Shown here in pieces: positions 26,733 through 35,886 of a DNA stretch of 64,000 nt (position 1 is the stretch's first letter; every line of letters begins with the position of its first letter). Location of the stretch: positions 62,001 to 126,000 of the forward strand of contig CADEDY010000002.1 in the NCBI GenBank assembly GCA_902826215.1. Reading direction: 5' to 3'. The notes under the pieces were generated by a model, which worked only from the letters and a program-made list of their open reading frames with translations, ran no database searches and was not told the DNA's origin. The stretch is from an uncultured Bacteroidota bacterium (GTDB lineage Bacteria > Bacteroidota > Bacteroidia > Flavobacteriales_F > PHOS-HE28). The position numbers and the translations under genes are program-made.

Positions 26733-28781
26733 ATGACTTCGCTCAGGGGCTTGTTCCGTGCATTTGGTGGGCGGTGGGCCTTCCTGATGGCATTCGCCGC
26801 CATGTGCGCAGTGTATGAGTACGGCCGAGTGCTTCACTTGATGCCTTTGCCCATTCATATTTGGCGACAGGGCGATTGCCTTTCCTTGACCTGGAACTAC
26901 TTCACCGGCGATGCCACGCTCCTCGAACCCGTGATCCATTCGCGTTTTTCAGGCGGCAGTAAGTTGGGTGTGACGGCAGGCGAGTTCCCGATCCTCTATT
27001 GGACCATGGGGCAGATCTGGAAGATCACCGGTCCAAGCGAATTCGCGTACCGTCTCTTCGGTCTGTTGCTGCACGCCCTAGCCTCGTTCATGCTCTTTCT
27101 GACCTTGCGTCGTTTGCTCAAGAGCATCTCGTGGTCCCTGTTGATCAGCTTGTTGTCGTTCACCTCGCCGGTGCTGGTCTACTATTCCGTTTCGTTCCTG
27201 ACCGACGTACCCGCATTCGATCTCGCACTGATCGGGTGGTACGGTGTGGTGCGCTATGGGGAAGACCGAAAAAGGCGCTGGTGGGTATTGGCCATGGTCG
27301 CTATTGCCATGGCCATGCTGCTTAAGGTCACCGCGGGGATGAGCTTCTTGGCCCTCTTCGGTGTGTATGCATTGGCGTGTTGGTTCCCCGGATCCTTCGC
27401 CGCTGTTCGGGATCGGTTGCCGCCCTGGCGTTTCGGTTGGAGTGCCATTGCTGCTGCGTTCGCAGCGATCGCTGCATGGTACATCCACGCTGAGTTGCTC
27501 AATCGCACGCATTTTGGGCGATACACGTTCAATGGACTGTGGCCCATTTGGGAGATGACGCCTGAGCAGATCGATGGAGCAATGACCTATGCGAAGACCA
27601 TCCTTCTCTTCCAGGTCTTCGATACCTCGGTGTGGTTGGTACTTGGTGCAGCGTTCGTCCTGTTACTGCACGATGTGAGAAGGCTCCCATTGGGCCTTTC
27701 CCTGTTGAACGGGTTCTTGCTTCTTGGGACCGTTGTGTACACTTTGTTCTGGTTCCATGCCGTGGATGGTCACGACTACTATTTCATCAATCCCATCATC
27801 ACCCTTTTGGTTCTTTTGACCACCGCAGTATGGTGGCTCCGCGAAGCCTACCCGCAATACTTCACTTCCCGCGCACTGCGATGGTCCTTCTTCGTGCTGC
27901 TCGTGTACAACGTGGCCTATGCACGCACCAACTTGATCATGCGAAGCCAGCCAGGCGGCGCGTTCAGCGAAGAGAACCTTTTGCCCACCTTCCATTGCAA
28001 GGAGCCCGATTATTGGAATGCGATCGCGGATCCTGTTTGGAAGGACTTCTACACACTGGCACCCTACCTCGATCAGATCGGAATTTCACGCGATGAGCTT
28101 GCCATATCGCCGGATGATGTGACGATCAACACCTCGCTGTACATGATGCGCAGGCATGGATTCAGTCACTTCGGCATCCACTGGAACGAGCCGGGCATGA
28201 TGGAACATTTGATCGACCTCGGCGCATCCTTCATGGTGCGGCGGAAGGATCGCATTTCGCCCGATGACCAGTACATGCCGTGGATGCAGGAACCCATGGG
28301 TCGGTATGGGCCTCTGCTGATCTATGACCTGCAAAGGAATGGTCAAGCAAGCACGGATACCGTGGTCCATTTCGAAAAGAACGAAGGCACGCAGCTTCCG
28401 CTGCAACACCGGAACAATGCAGTTCTTTGCGAGGCTGTGGAGGGATGGTGTTTCGGTGGGGAGCAGTACCCGATGGAGATGGAAGATCTCCCTGTGCATC
28501 CGCCGGACCTGAAGTATGCCGAGGTCATCGTCTCTGGAACACTCGTTCAAGAGCCGGGTCATGAAGGGTCTTTCAGCTTCGCTGTTTCGCAGGATCTGGG
28601 TGATCGGCAGTCGGACTTCATGCAACAACGCATTGAGCCCGGGCCGTTCAAGGTCGTATTCAAACTACCTGCATTCGACCCCGATACCCGCAACAAACTC
28701 TATCTGGAGAACAACACCGGATCGCCTTTCCGCCTTACGGATCTGGAGATCCTTGTCGTACGGCATCTGCCATCGCGATGA
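26733..28781 (+). CDS. GT39-like membrane glycosyltransferase with a C-terminal beta domain
   Basis: A 682-residue protein. The N-terminal ~410 residues hold about ten TM helices; the first periplasmic loop has HIWRQGDCLSLTWNYF, the WRQ-x-D motif of GT39/ArnT-like enzymes. A soluble region with RRHGFSHFGIHWNEPGM follows. The last ~120 residues (about 558-680, WCFGGEQYP..., YAEVIVSGTL, EPGPFKVVF, NKLYLENN) form an unnamed domain also found at the end of the 31481-33310 protein. It probably transfers a sugar from a polyprenyl carrier in the periplasm. It lies 4 bp after scoB, an odd partnership. Confidence 0.82.
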   Translation: MTSLRGLFRAFGGRWAFLMAFAAMCAVYEYGRVLHLMPLPIHIWRQGDCLSLTWNYFTGDATLLEPVIHSRFSGGSKLGVTAGEFPILYWTMGQIWKITGPSEFAYRLFGLLLHALASFMLFLTLRRLLKSISWSLLISLLSFTSPVLVYYSVSFLTDVPAFDLALIGWYGVVRYGEDRKRRWWVLAMVAIAMAMLLKVTAGMSFLALFGVYALACWFPGSFAAVRDRLPPWRFGWSAIAAAFAAIAAWYIHAELLNRTHFGRYTFNGLWPIWEMTPEQIDGAMTYAKTILLFQVFDTSVWLVLGAAFVLLLHDVRRLPLGLSLLNGFLLLGTVVYTLFWFHAVDGHDYYFINPIITLLVLLTTAVWWLREAYPQYFTSRALRWSFFVLLVYNVAYARTNLIMRSQPGGAFSEENLLPTFHCKEPDYWNAIADPVWKDFYTLAPYLDQIGISRDELAISPDDVTINTSLYMMRRHGFSHFGIHWNEPGMMEHLIDLGASFMVRRKDRISPDDQYMPWMQEPMGRYGPLLIYDLQRNGQASTDTVVHFEKNEGTQLPLQHRNNAVLCEAVEGWCFGGEQYPMEMEDLPVHPPDLKYAEVIVSGTLVQEPGHEGSFSFAVSQDLGDRQSDFMQQRIEPGPFKVVFKLPAFDPDTRNKLYLENNTGSPFRLTDLEILVVRHLPSR

Positions 28782-28829
28782 ATGCGAGGGGACCATCACC
28801 TTGTTGAGCGGGTCTCCAGTTCGTCGCCG

Positions 28830-29282
28830 TCAGTTCCCCGCTTCCAGCGAGAGCATGTACGCGACATTGTCGCGCAGCGTGGTGTCGATCGGCTCGCGCT
28901 TCCAGAAGGCCTGCCGACGCACCTTGGAGTACCACGCCTCGTCTCGGCGGATCTGGTCGTCGAAGTAGGCCGCGTCCTTTTCCGCAGTGAAGATCCGATG
29001 CCCTTGGATGCGCAGCGAGTCGAACGCGCTGGGGTCGGGTCCGACGGCTACGTCGTATGTGTACAGCCATTTTCCTCGGAACTCCCGGGGTTCGCCGATC
29101 CGCAACACTGTCGGCACTCCTTCGAATGCCAACAACGTATCGGCAAGTAGCACCTTGTCCTGCATCTTACCGGTTCTGCTGAACACGAGCTGACCATGCG
29201 GGTGTTCCCCAAGGAATCCGATCACATCTTCGGCTTTGTACTCTTCGTGCTTCGCGCCGTACATCACGATGGTGTTGGGCAA
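28830..29282 (-). pseudogene. Frameshifted C-terminal fragment of the 29264-30616 glycosyltransferase
   Basis: A 150-codon open frame starting PNTIVMYGAKHEEYK. The preceding gene ends in another frame with the same words, ALPNTIVMYGA, then a short aberrant tail. The cause is a 32-bp tandem duplication at 29253-29318. Removing 32 bp joins the two frames into one 584-residue glycosyltransferase (1755 bp). The fragment holds the soluble C-terminal domain (GQLVFSRTGKMQDKVL, FRGKWLYTYDVAVG, DDQIRRDEAWYSKVRRQAFW). Without a start signal of its own it is unlikely to be made independently. An assembly error is possible. Confidence 0.75.
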
Positions 29283-29318
29283 GGCGCGCCGTACATCACG
29301 ATGGTGTTGGGCAAGGCG
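29253..29318. repeat. 32-bp tandem duplication breaking a glycosyltransferase
   Basis: Bases 29253-29286 recur at 29285-29318 with a period of 32 bp (core cgccgtacatcacgatggtg). Because 32 is not a multiple of 3, it shifts the frame of the minus-strand gene. Confidence 0.92.
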
Positions 29319-30616
29319 TGCAGTGCCACATAGTAGCTGCGGTCCCAGCCGAAGAAATCCAGCATCAGCCCATCACCCGGTACCCCTGCTCCATTGATGG
29401 CCCGGAGAAGATCTTCGGTGTCCGTCCCCTCGATGCGGGGTATGATCTGCAGCTCCCGGTAGTAGCCCATGGCGAGCTCCTCCATGGCTTGGCCGAGCAC
29501 TCCTTCTCCCAGCCGCTTGGTGTAGTGCACCTTGTTCCACAGAAAGGTCATGGGTATCACGGAGATCAAGCCGAGCACCATCAGTACAGTTCGGAAGCGA
29601 AGCCATTTCGTTCCCATGAAGATCACGGGTACGAAGGGCAGGAGAAGGATGAGCCACGTGACGAGGAAGCGGTGGTGGAGCATGAGGGAGCCGTCCCACG
29701 CTTTTTTCTGGAACACGGCAGCCATCACCACGAAAGGAATGAGCCAAATGAGCTGATCCTTGCTCAACCGTTTCTTGATCACGGCCCGGATCAGTGCCAC
29801 AGCAAGAAGTCCCGCAACGATGGGAGAGACGTTCGATCCGAAAGACCATGGAAAGAACAGCACCCGCTTCATTCGTTCGACGGCCGAGACATCATCGTTG
29901 ATGCCCTCTTTCCCCATGTTCCACACATCGTTCTGGTTCACACTGTACAGGAAGTCGCCGTATTCGAAGTGGTTACCGATCATCCAAGCGGCGGGGAACA
30001 ACATGGCGAACGACCAGAACGCGAGCGTGTACCGCCAGCTGCGTTGCAGGAAGACCACCAAGGTGAATGCAGCAATGATCACCCAGGCCTCGTAGCGAAT
30101 GGCCGCGGCGCAGGTCAGGAAGAAGCCGGCGAACATCGCGGTGCGGTATTCGGGCTTGTCCCGAGTTCCCTCGGACAGGGCGTACAACGAAAGCGCTAGG
30201 AAGAACCCGTAGGAAACCTCGGAAAGTGGTTGAAGGCTCGTCCACCAGACAATGGGGCTGAAGACGTACAAAAGCGATGCGAGCAAGGCACCTTTACGCG
30301 AGTTGAACACGTTGATCGCGAATCCATACAACGGGATGGCCGTAAGCGAAGCGCAGAGGATGTTCAGCACGACCGGCCCGGTGACCTTGCCAGGGAAGAT
30401 CAGCATGAAGAGCCCGTTGAGGTAGTGGTGCAATGGCCCCCAATACCCTTCCTTGATGTAATACGGATCGAGCAGCCACTCGTATGCGATGTGGACGCGG
30501 CTCACCGCATCGGCATGCACGGTTTGTGCCCACGGAAGCGCGATGAGCCGGGCGATGATCCCCGCGAGAACAATGAGCAACACATCGCGCTTGTAGGGCT
30601 GCTGGAGGATCTTCAT
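29264..30616 (-). CDS. GT39-like membrane glycosyltransferase, truncated by frameshift
   Basis: A 450-residue open frame with about ten TM helices. The first periplasmic loop reads VHADAVSRVHIAYEWLLDP, with the acidic residue expected for GT-C enzymes, followed by EGYWGPLHHYLNGLFML. A later loop has WWTSLQPLSEVSYGFFLAL. It ends abnormally (APCPTPS) where a 32-bp duplication shifts the frame; the true C-terminus is encoded at 28830-29282. I chose the ATG at 30616 (MKILQQPYKRDVLL) because the longer start only adds a basic tail. The membrane core is complete, so a truncated protein might still fold. Confidence 0.8.
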   Translation of the reverse strand: MKILQQPYKRDVLLIVLAGIIARLIALPWAQTVHADAVSRVHIAYEWLLDPYYIKEGYWGPLHHYLNGLFMLIFPGKVTGPVVLNILCASLTAIPLYGFAINVFNSRKGALLASLLYVFSPIVWWTSLQPLSEVSYGFFLALSLYALSEGTRDKPEYRTAMFAGFFLTCAAAIRYEAWVIIAAFTLVVFLQRSWRYTLAFWSFAMLFPAAWMIGNHFEYGDFLYSVNQNDVWNMGKEGINDDVSAVERMKRVLFFPWSFGSNVSPIVAGLLAVALIRAVIKKRLSKDQLIWLIPFVVMAAVFQKKAWDGSLMLHHRFLVTWLILLLPFVPVIFMGTKWLRFRTVLMVLGLISVIPMTFLWNKVHYTKRLGEGVLGQAMEELAMGYYRELQIIPRIEGTDTEDLLRAINGAGVPGDGLMLDFFGWDRSYYVALHALPNTIVMYGAPCPTPS

Positions 30617-30725
30617 AATAGAGCGGTTGATCGGCCTATTGGACTTGTGTGCCAATGTAGTGCGTGTTTGCAGTACGGCTCTTCCCGAACGGACCACGGC
30701 TCTGGTCCAATTGCCGGTGCCGGGC

Positions 30726-30733
30726 TACCTTCG
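30726..30733 (+). promoter_or_regulatory. -7 box TACCTTCG before the GT2 gene
   Basis: Exact TAnnTTCG match, 23 nt before the ATG at 30757, in the divergent gap with the frameshifted glycosyltransferase. Confidence 0.42.
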
Positions 30734-30756
30734 CCGACATCGGATCCACTCCGCGC

Positions 30757-31476
30757 ATGACGGCCATCACCACGCTTTCCATCATCATTCCCGCGTACAA
30801 CGAAGAGCGGACGATCCATCGCATTCTGGATAAGGTGCGCGATGTGGTGCTACGCGACGGGATCAAGAAGGAGGTGATCATCGTGAATGATGGCTCGACC
30901 GACGCAACGGTGCAGGCCATTGAACGGTACATGGCCGCAGAGCCCGGGATGGGCATCCGCCTGTTCCAACAGCCGCACAACCAAGGAAAGGGCGCGGCGA
31001 TCCACAAGGGGATCGAACTCGCCACGGGCGAATTCCTCATCGTGCAGGATGCCGACCTGGAGTACGACCCGCGAGAGTACAACGAACTGCTACGACCGAT
31101 CTGCGAGGGCTTCGCCGATGTGGTCTTCGGGTCACGCTTCATGGGGCACCATCCGCACCGCATCCTCTTCTTCTGGCACAGCATCGGCAACAAGTTCCTT
31201 ACCCAGCTCTCCAACGCGTTCAACAACTTGAACCTGACGGATATGGAGACCTGTTACAAGCTGATCCGTAGTGACATCGCCAAAGGACTGAAGCTGCAGG
31301 AGAAGCGTTTCGGTTTCGAACCAGAAGTGACCGCCAAGCTCGCACGAGTTAAGGACGTGCGGATCTATGAGGTCGGCATCAGCTACTACGGCCGCACCTA
31401 CGCCGAAGGCAAGAAGATCGGTTGGAAGGATGGTTTCCGAGCGATCTGGTGCATTGTGAAGTACGGACTGGGCTAG
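30757..31476 (+). CDS. Family 2 glycosyltransferase, polyprenyl-phosphate-hexose synthase-like
   Basis: A 239-residue soluble GT2 enzyme resembling dolichol-phosphate-mannose synthase (DPM1). It has [26 protein letters not shown], a DxD in [10 protein letters not shown], and [14 protein letters not shown] followed by [13 protein letters not shown], all typical of the DPM/DPG-like clade; no TM helix is present. It would transfer a hexose from a nucleotide sugar to a polyprenyl phosphate in the cytoplasm. The neighbouring GT-C proteins use such lipid-linked donors, so it is a plausible donor supplier for the island. The next GT starts 4 bp after its stop. The ATG at 30757 is chosen because it directly precedes the first GT2 strand. 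Confidence 0.88.
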   Translation: MTAITTLSIIIPAYNEERTIHRILDKVRDVVLRDGIKKEVIIVNDGSTDATVQAIERYMAAEPGMGIRLFQQPHNQGKGAAIHKGIELATGEFLIVQDADLEYDPREYNELLRPICEGFADVVFGSRFMGHHPHRILFFWHSIGNKFLTQLSNAFNNLNLTDMETCYKLIRSDIAKGLKLQEKRFGFEPEVTAKLARVKDVRIYEVGISYYGRTYAEGKKIGWKDGFRAIWCIVKYGLG

Positions 31477-31480
31477 GAAC

Positions 31481-33310
31481 ATGACAACGACCCAGCGCCC
31501 AGCTCCGGCTTTCTGGTGGGTAGCACTTGCCGCCTTGGCTGTTGTGATCCGGTTGCTTTCCACGGGGATCCTTGAATCGGCTGATGGTGTTGTGCATTTT
31601 CAGATAGCTCGTTTCTCATGGGATAGGCCGCACCTGTTCCTGGATCACTGGGGAAAACCGCTGTACACGCTACTTTCCTCTCCATTCGCACAGCTTGGTC
31701 ATTGGGGCATGACCCTGTTCAATGCCCTCTGTTTCGTGGGAACATGTTGGGCGGCAGATGGTGTCTTGCGTCGTTCGAGCGAGGTTGCTCGCTGGGTGTT
31801 TCCGCCCGTGCTGCTCTTGGTGCCTGAGTATGGCAGTATGGTCTTGGCCGGGATGACGGAGATCCTCTTCGGCATGTTGAGCGTTCTCCTATTCAGGCTG
31901 TTGTGGGTTCAGCGGTATGCTTGGGCAATGGTGGTCGCGTCCTTCATGCCATTCGCACGTCCGGAGTACATCGTGGTGGTTCCATTCGCCGTTGCTTGGG
32001 TCCTGTGGCAGAAACAGTACAAGGCACTTCCTTTCGTGCTCACAGGGCACATCATCTATGGGGTCGTCGGTGTTTTCGTTCACAACGATCCGCTTTGGGC
32101 CTTTCATATGGACCCGTATACCGGTGCCGAGAGCATCTATGGGCGGGGTCCGCTGTTCCATTTCACCGATCAGATCCAACACATCTATGGCGCTCCATTG
32201 GTATGGGCGTGGGCCGTTGCGTTGATCGCCTGTGTCATCCTTTGGATACGGGATCGATTCGTTCGTCCACGTCTATCCTTCTTGATCATCATGGCCATGC
32301 TTCCCGTGTTGTCCATTCTTGTGATACACTCATTCCTGTGGTGGCAAGGACTCAAGGGATCTCTTGGTCTGTGGCGTGTGCTTTCAACCGGAGCCCCGCT
32401 TGCCGTTCTCTTTGCGATCTGGCCACTGGGGAGGCTTGGTGCCGTGCTGCTAGGATCCTCCCGTCAGCGTATCGTCGCATCCGTATTGCTTGGCACCACC
32501 TTCGTGGGGTGGTCCGTAAGCTCCTTCCTTGGTGAACGGACGATCCCGGTCGAGGCGAGCAGCTTTGACCGATGTGTGGAAGAGGTGGGTCACTACGTGA
32601 AGAGTGTGAAGGGTGATTTCGAACGTGTGGTCTACTTCCATCCTCAGGTCGCCCTGTTCGCCGAATTGGACCCGTACGACGACAAGGGCATCGCACAGAG
32701 CGGACAGCCCCGAGCGAACGACCTCATGGTGTGGGACTCCCACTTCGGATTCACCAGCGGGGCAGGTCACCCGGACTCGTTGTTACAAGACCCGGCCCTG
32801 GATGTACTTCGCGTAGTGGCTCCGACGGACAGAGCGATCATGTTGGGTGGCCTACCCTACGAGTTCATCGTGCTCGCCGCTCGACCCTCCACGGTCAGTG
32901 TGCTGCACCGTGTCCCTGTTGTCCAGGATGGTTCGCCATGGACCGTGCAGCACCGTTTGGATACGGTATCGTGCTCCCGAGCGAGCGATGCCTGGTGTTT
33001 CAAAGAGGTGGATTTCCCCTTCGAGATCCAGCCTTTGGACCTAGGGCCGGTCGACAAGGTCTATACGAAAGTGGTCGTATCGGGCGAACTGAATGCGCCG
33101 GCCGCGTTGGTCTTCGAGGAGTGGAGCGAACAAGAGCACTACGCCTATTGGGCTCAGGATCTTGAAGCGGGTCCCTTCAGTGTGGAGTATCTCGTTCCGG
33201 GTCGTCCCGCCAAGACAAGCAACAAACTCTACCTGTGGAATACGAAGCAGCTTGCCATCGAACTTTCGAAGTTCAAGGTCGAATTGGATATCGCTACGCG
33301 AACCCCATAG
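31481..33310 (+). CDS. GT-C-type membrane protein with a shared C-terminal beta domain
   Basis: A 609-residue protein. About ten TM helices occupy residues 10-350; the first loop reads ESADGVVHFQIARFSW, with the acidic residue expected in GT-C enzymes. A soluble region with RVVYFHPQVALFAELDPYDDKG and MVWDSHFGFTSGAGHP follows. The last ~115 residues (about 490-605: WCFKEVDFPFE, YTKVVVSGEL, EAGPFSVEY, NKLYLWN) match the tail of the 26733-28781 protein. It is probably co-transcribed with the GT2 gene 4 bp upstream, which would supply its lipid-linked sugar. The acceptor is unknown. Confidence 0.8.
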   Translation: MTTTQRPAPAFWWVALAALAVVIRLLSTGILESADGVVHFQIARFSWDRPHLFLDHWGKPLYTLLSSPFAQLGHWGMTLFNALCFVGTCWAADGVLRRSSEVARWVFPPVLLLVPEYGSMVLAGMTEILFGMLSVLLFRLLWVQRYAWAMVVASFMPFARPEYIVVVPFAVAWVLWQKQYKALPFVLTGHIIYGVVGVFVHNDPLWAFHMDPYTGAESIYGRGPLFHFTDQIQHIYGAPLVWAWAVALIACVILWIRDRFVRPRLSFLIIMAMLPVLSILVIHSFLWWQGLKGSLGLWRVLSTGAPLAVLFAIWPLGRLGAVLLGSSRQRIVASVLLGTTFVGWSVSSFLGERTIPVEASSFDRCVEEVGHYVKSVKGDFERVVYFHPQVALFAELDPYDDKGIAQSGQPRANDLMVWDSHFGFTSGAGHPDSLLQDPALDVLRVVAPTDRAIMLGGLPYEFIVLAARPSTVSVLHRVPVVQDGSPWTVQHRLDTVSCSRASDAWCFKEVDFPFEIQPLDLGPVDKVYTKVVVSGELNAPAALVFEEWSEQEHYAYWAQDLEAGPFSVEYLVPGRPAKTSNKLYLWNTKQLAIELSKFKVELDIATRTP

Positions 33311-33322
33311 GCCATTGAGCTT

Positions 33323-34600
33323 TCATTCGAGGAAGGCCTGCTCGTAAACCGCACCAAGGCGCTCCCAGGTCCAAGCTTCTCCCTCCCAGGGATACTGGTA
33401 TAGATCGCTCAACCGGATGTTCGAGTAGATCATCAAAGCGAACGCGACAATAAGTGGAATGCTCTTGAACATACGCCCCTGACGTGCGGTATCAACGAGA
33501 GCAGCAAGCGGCACGGCCAAGAACACATAGTATTCGACAAAGCCTCTGTAGCCGAACGCCCCGCCCAACCACCAGCACCACCAACACGCGTATACGTACC
33601 ACACCAGCGCCCATACCACGAGGATGGTCCGTGTTCCTGGCACGTTGCGCCATGCCTGCCAAAGCAGCGCCCCCATCACCAAGGCCATCAAGGGCGTGTA
33701 GATGAACCAACCGTTCTGGTGGCTGAAGAGCACATCGAACAAATGGGGGTCGGCCCAGGTGAAGCCCTCGTCCTTCTTGCCGTACGTGAACACCAACCAC
33801 GAACCCGTGATCCGTTTCCAGTACAAGAGCTGCGGGAGCCATATGAGGATCACGAGCACTACGCCAACGAGCGTTGCTCGCGGGTGGTCCTTTACCCACG
33901 ACAAGCGCAACTTCATTTCGGCGATCGGGTCGGTGCCGTAGAAAAGAAGGACCAACAAGGCCAGCACGTTCAATTGCCGGATCAGGACGAGCAATCCCGC
34001 GCAAAAGAACAGCGCGACCAAGCGATCGCCCCTTGGCTTTTCCCGCATGCGCACCACGAGGTAGAGTCCCCAAGCCATGAGGCAGAAGCTGTACGTGTGC
34101 GACATGCCACCCGAATACACCGTGTAGTAGTAAAGCGTTGTGCCGAACAAGAGCACTACGACGGTACCGAGCGCTGTGGTCCAATGGTACAGGCGACGGA
34201 GCACGGCGAAAACAAGCACGAGGCCGAGTGAGGTATACGTGGAAGTGGCTAACAAGCGAGCGAAGACGAAGGGGAGTTCATAGCCCGTCATGGAGCCACC
34301 GGTGATCTTGCACCAGCCCATGGCAAGCAAGAAGAAGGGTGCTTGCATGATCGCCACGCCTGTGGTGAACAGATTCAGCGAATTGCCATTCTCCAGCGGA
34401 TAGGAATAGCCAAGATGATCCCAAGAGCCATCGATGAACAGCCCGGGCAGGTATTGGTAGTAGCCTAGTGGGTCGCTCGCGCTGGTGAGCACCTGCCACA
34501 TGAACGGCGCGCTCGTATTCCATGCGAACAAGGTGAGCGTACTGGTTAGCGCCACGAACAGCGCAATGGACCAATGCAAAGGGGAAAGGCGCTTCAACAA
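33323..34600 (-). CDS. Multi-pass membrane glycosyltransferase-like protein
   Basis: A 425-residue protein with about eleven hydrophobic helices and no large soluble tail. The first periplasmic loop contains TSASDPLGYYQYLPGLFIDG, with an Asp at the GT-C catalytic position, followed by YPLENGNSLNLFTTGVAIMQAPFFL. The late segment WWCWWLGGAFGYRGFVEYY is characteristic of a Bacteroidota family of unnamed GT39-like proteins. The start is a TTG (34600 or 34597); no ATG precedes it, and a one-mismatch box GATCTTCG lies at 34626-34633. It converges with the 31481-33310 gene, 12 bp apart. Confidence 0.75.
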   Translation of the reverse strand: MLKRLSPLHWSIALFVALTSTLTLFAWNTSAPFMWQVLTSASDPLGYYQYLPGLFIDGSWDHLGYSYPLENGNSLNLFTTGVAIMQAPFFLLAMGWCKITGGSMTGYELPFVFARLLATSTYTSLGLVLVFAVLRRLYHWTTALGTVVVLLFGTTLYYYTVYSGGMSHTYSFCLMAWGLYLVVRMREKPRGDRLVALFFCAGLLVLIRQLNVLALLVLLFYGTDPIAEMKLRLSWVKDHPRATLVGVVLVILIWLPQLLYWKRITGSWLVFTYGKKDEGFTWADPHLFDVLFSHQNGWFIYTPLMALVMGALLWQAWRNVPGTRTILVVWALVWYVYACWWCWWLGGAFGYRGFVEYYVFLAVPLAALVDTARQGRMFKSIPLIVAFALMIYSNIRLSDLYQYPWEGEAWTWERLGAVYEQAFLE

Positions 34601-34651
34601 AACAGGGTGCCGGGCTTCGATGCGGCGAAGATCGCAACTATCACGATGTGA

Positions 34652-35380
34652 TCACACCAAAGTGATATGGCTTTCAGGGATCACGTCCTTCCCGGTCAAC
34701 CGTAAGTACAGCTGTGTTGTGGCCACCACGTCCTTTTTGCAATACGTGGCGATGCGCTCCAGGTCCTTGTCCTCGTAGTAGACGCGTGCTACATCGGCAC
34801 CGGAGATGTCGTCCTTCGGCGTGGGGATGCCAAGTACATGCGTGAGTAGCGCCAGCGAAGTATATGCCTTGCGGTCACCGAAGCTCCACAGGTTCATCGT
34901 GTCCAGGTGCCCGACCTCCCATGGTTTCAGGCCTGCAATGTCCAGCAACTTCGGCAGCTTGATCCGGTTCACCACACACCGCCTCGCGATATAGGGGAAG
35001 TCGAATTCCTTGCCGTTGTGGCCACAGAGCCAATGGTCGTCGGTGTTGAAATGACGACCCAGCAGGTCAACGAAACGGTTGAGCACATCGTATTCGTTGT
35101 CGCCATGGAACGAAGTGACCCGCAACCGCAGATCGGTCCCTTCGCGGTGCAAGCTGCCCACACCGATGCAGATGATCTTTCCGAATTCGGCGAGGATGCC
35201 ACCTTTCTCCCCGTAGATCTCCTCGGCGGACTTTGCGTTCCGTTCCTGCTCGAACCGGGTCTTATCGCTGAAAAGCTGCGCGCTGCGCGGGTCCAGGTCC
35301 TTCCAATCGTAGTGCTGGGGTACGGTCTCAATGTCCAGGAACAGGATCCGGGTAAGGTCGCGGGCACTATCGGGACGCAT
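34652..35380 (-). CDS. Predicted 3'-5' exonuclease, PolB-exonuclease-like (DEDDy)
   Basis: A 242-residue RNase H-fold nuclease. Exo I is LFLDIETVP, Exo II is LCGHNGKEFDFPYIARR and Exo III is IATYCKKDVVATTQLY, giving the D-E-D-D-Y acidic set with the Y-x3-D pattern of the PolB-exonuclease-like family. It probably degrades or proofreads single-stranded DNA or RNA ends; whether it acts alone is unknown. The ATG at 35380 is preferred over an upstream in-frame start at 35452 since a TACCTTCA near-match box lies at 35397-35404. It follows a hypothetical gene and a serine hydrolase on the same strand. Confidence 0.88.
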   Translation of the reverse strand: MRPDSARDLTRILFLDIETVPQHYDWKDLDPRSAQLFSDKTRFEQERNAKSAEEIYGEKGGILAEFGKIICIGVGSLHREGTDLRLRVTSFHGDNEYDVLNRFVDLLGRHFNTDDHWLCGHNGKEFDFPYIARRCVVNRIKLPKLLDIAGLKPWEVGHLDTMNLWSFGDRKAYTSLALLTHVLGIPTPKDDISGADVARVYYEDKDLERIATYCKKDVVATTQLYLRLTGKDVIPESHITLV

Positions 35381-35464
35381 GGCGTTGGATTTACCATGAA
35401 GGTAGCGATCGATCCGGAATGCATGTAGGTTCAGGCAAGCGACGATCAGCACCTGTCGACCGCG

Positions 35465-35869
35465 CTACTCGATCATCACCCCACGTTTCTCCATCAACGG
35501 GATGTTGGTGAAGTTCGTCTCTTCGATGCTGCCGGCGAGGAAGATGTACTTCTTGTCGTGCAGGGTCTTCCCGATATAGAAGCTCACCCAATACTGGTTG
35601 CTCAATGCGAACACGTCCTCCACGATGCGTTCGATCTTCGCCCATCCCTTTGCCTCCAGTGTTGGTAGGTGGTGCCGCAGTTCACTTGTCCTCCGCGTTT
35701 CGCCTTCGATCTCCCCGTAGCCGCGCGAACTCACGAGCACGTTCTCGATGGGCGTGTCCTTCTGGTTGATCAAGTACACGAACCAACCTTCTTCACCGTC
35801 TTCGTCCGGTTCGCGCACGACCGCCATGGCAATGCCTTCGACCTTGGGTGGATGGATGTCCTTGCGCAT
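35465..35869 (-). CDS. Conserved hypothetical protein, soluble alpha/beta
   Basis: A 134-residue cytoplasmic protein with no signal peptide. It opens MRKDIHPPKVEGIAMAVV, then EGWFVYLINQKDTPIENVLVSSRGYG, a central helix (TSELRHHLPTLEAKGWAKIERI), and ends with YWVSFYIGKTLHDKKYIFLAGSI. I recall a family of this shape in Bacteroidota but no characterised function. It follows a serine hydrolase by 17 bp, with probable read-through. No catalytic motif is evident. Confidence 0.75.
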   Translation of the reverse strand: MRKDIHPPKVEGIAMAVVREPDEDGEEGWFVYLINQKDTPIENVLVSSRGYGEIEGETRRTSELRHHLPTLEAKGWAKIERIVEDVFALSNQYWVSFYIGKTLHDKKYIFLAGSIEETNFTNIPLMEKRGVMIE

Positions 35870-35886
35870 GGTTCGAACTACGGGTC

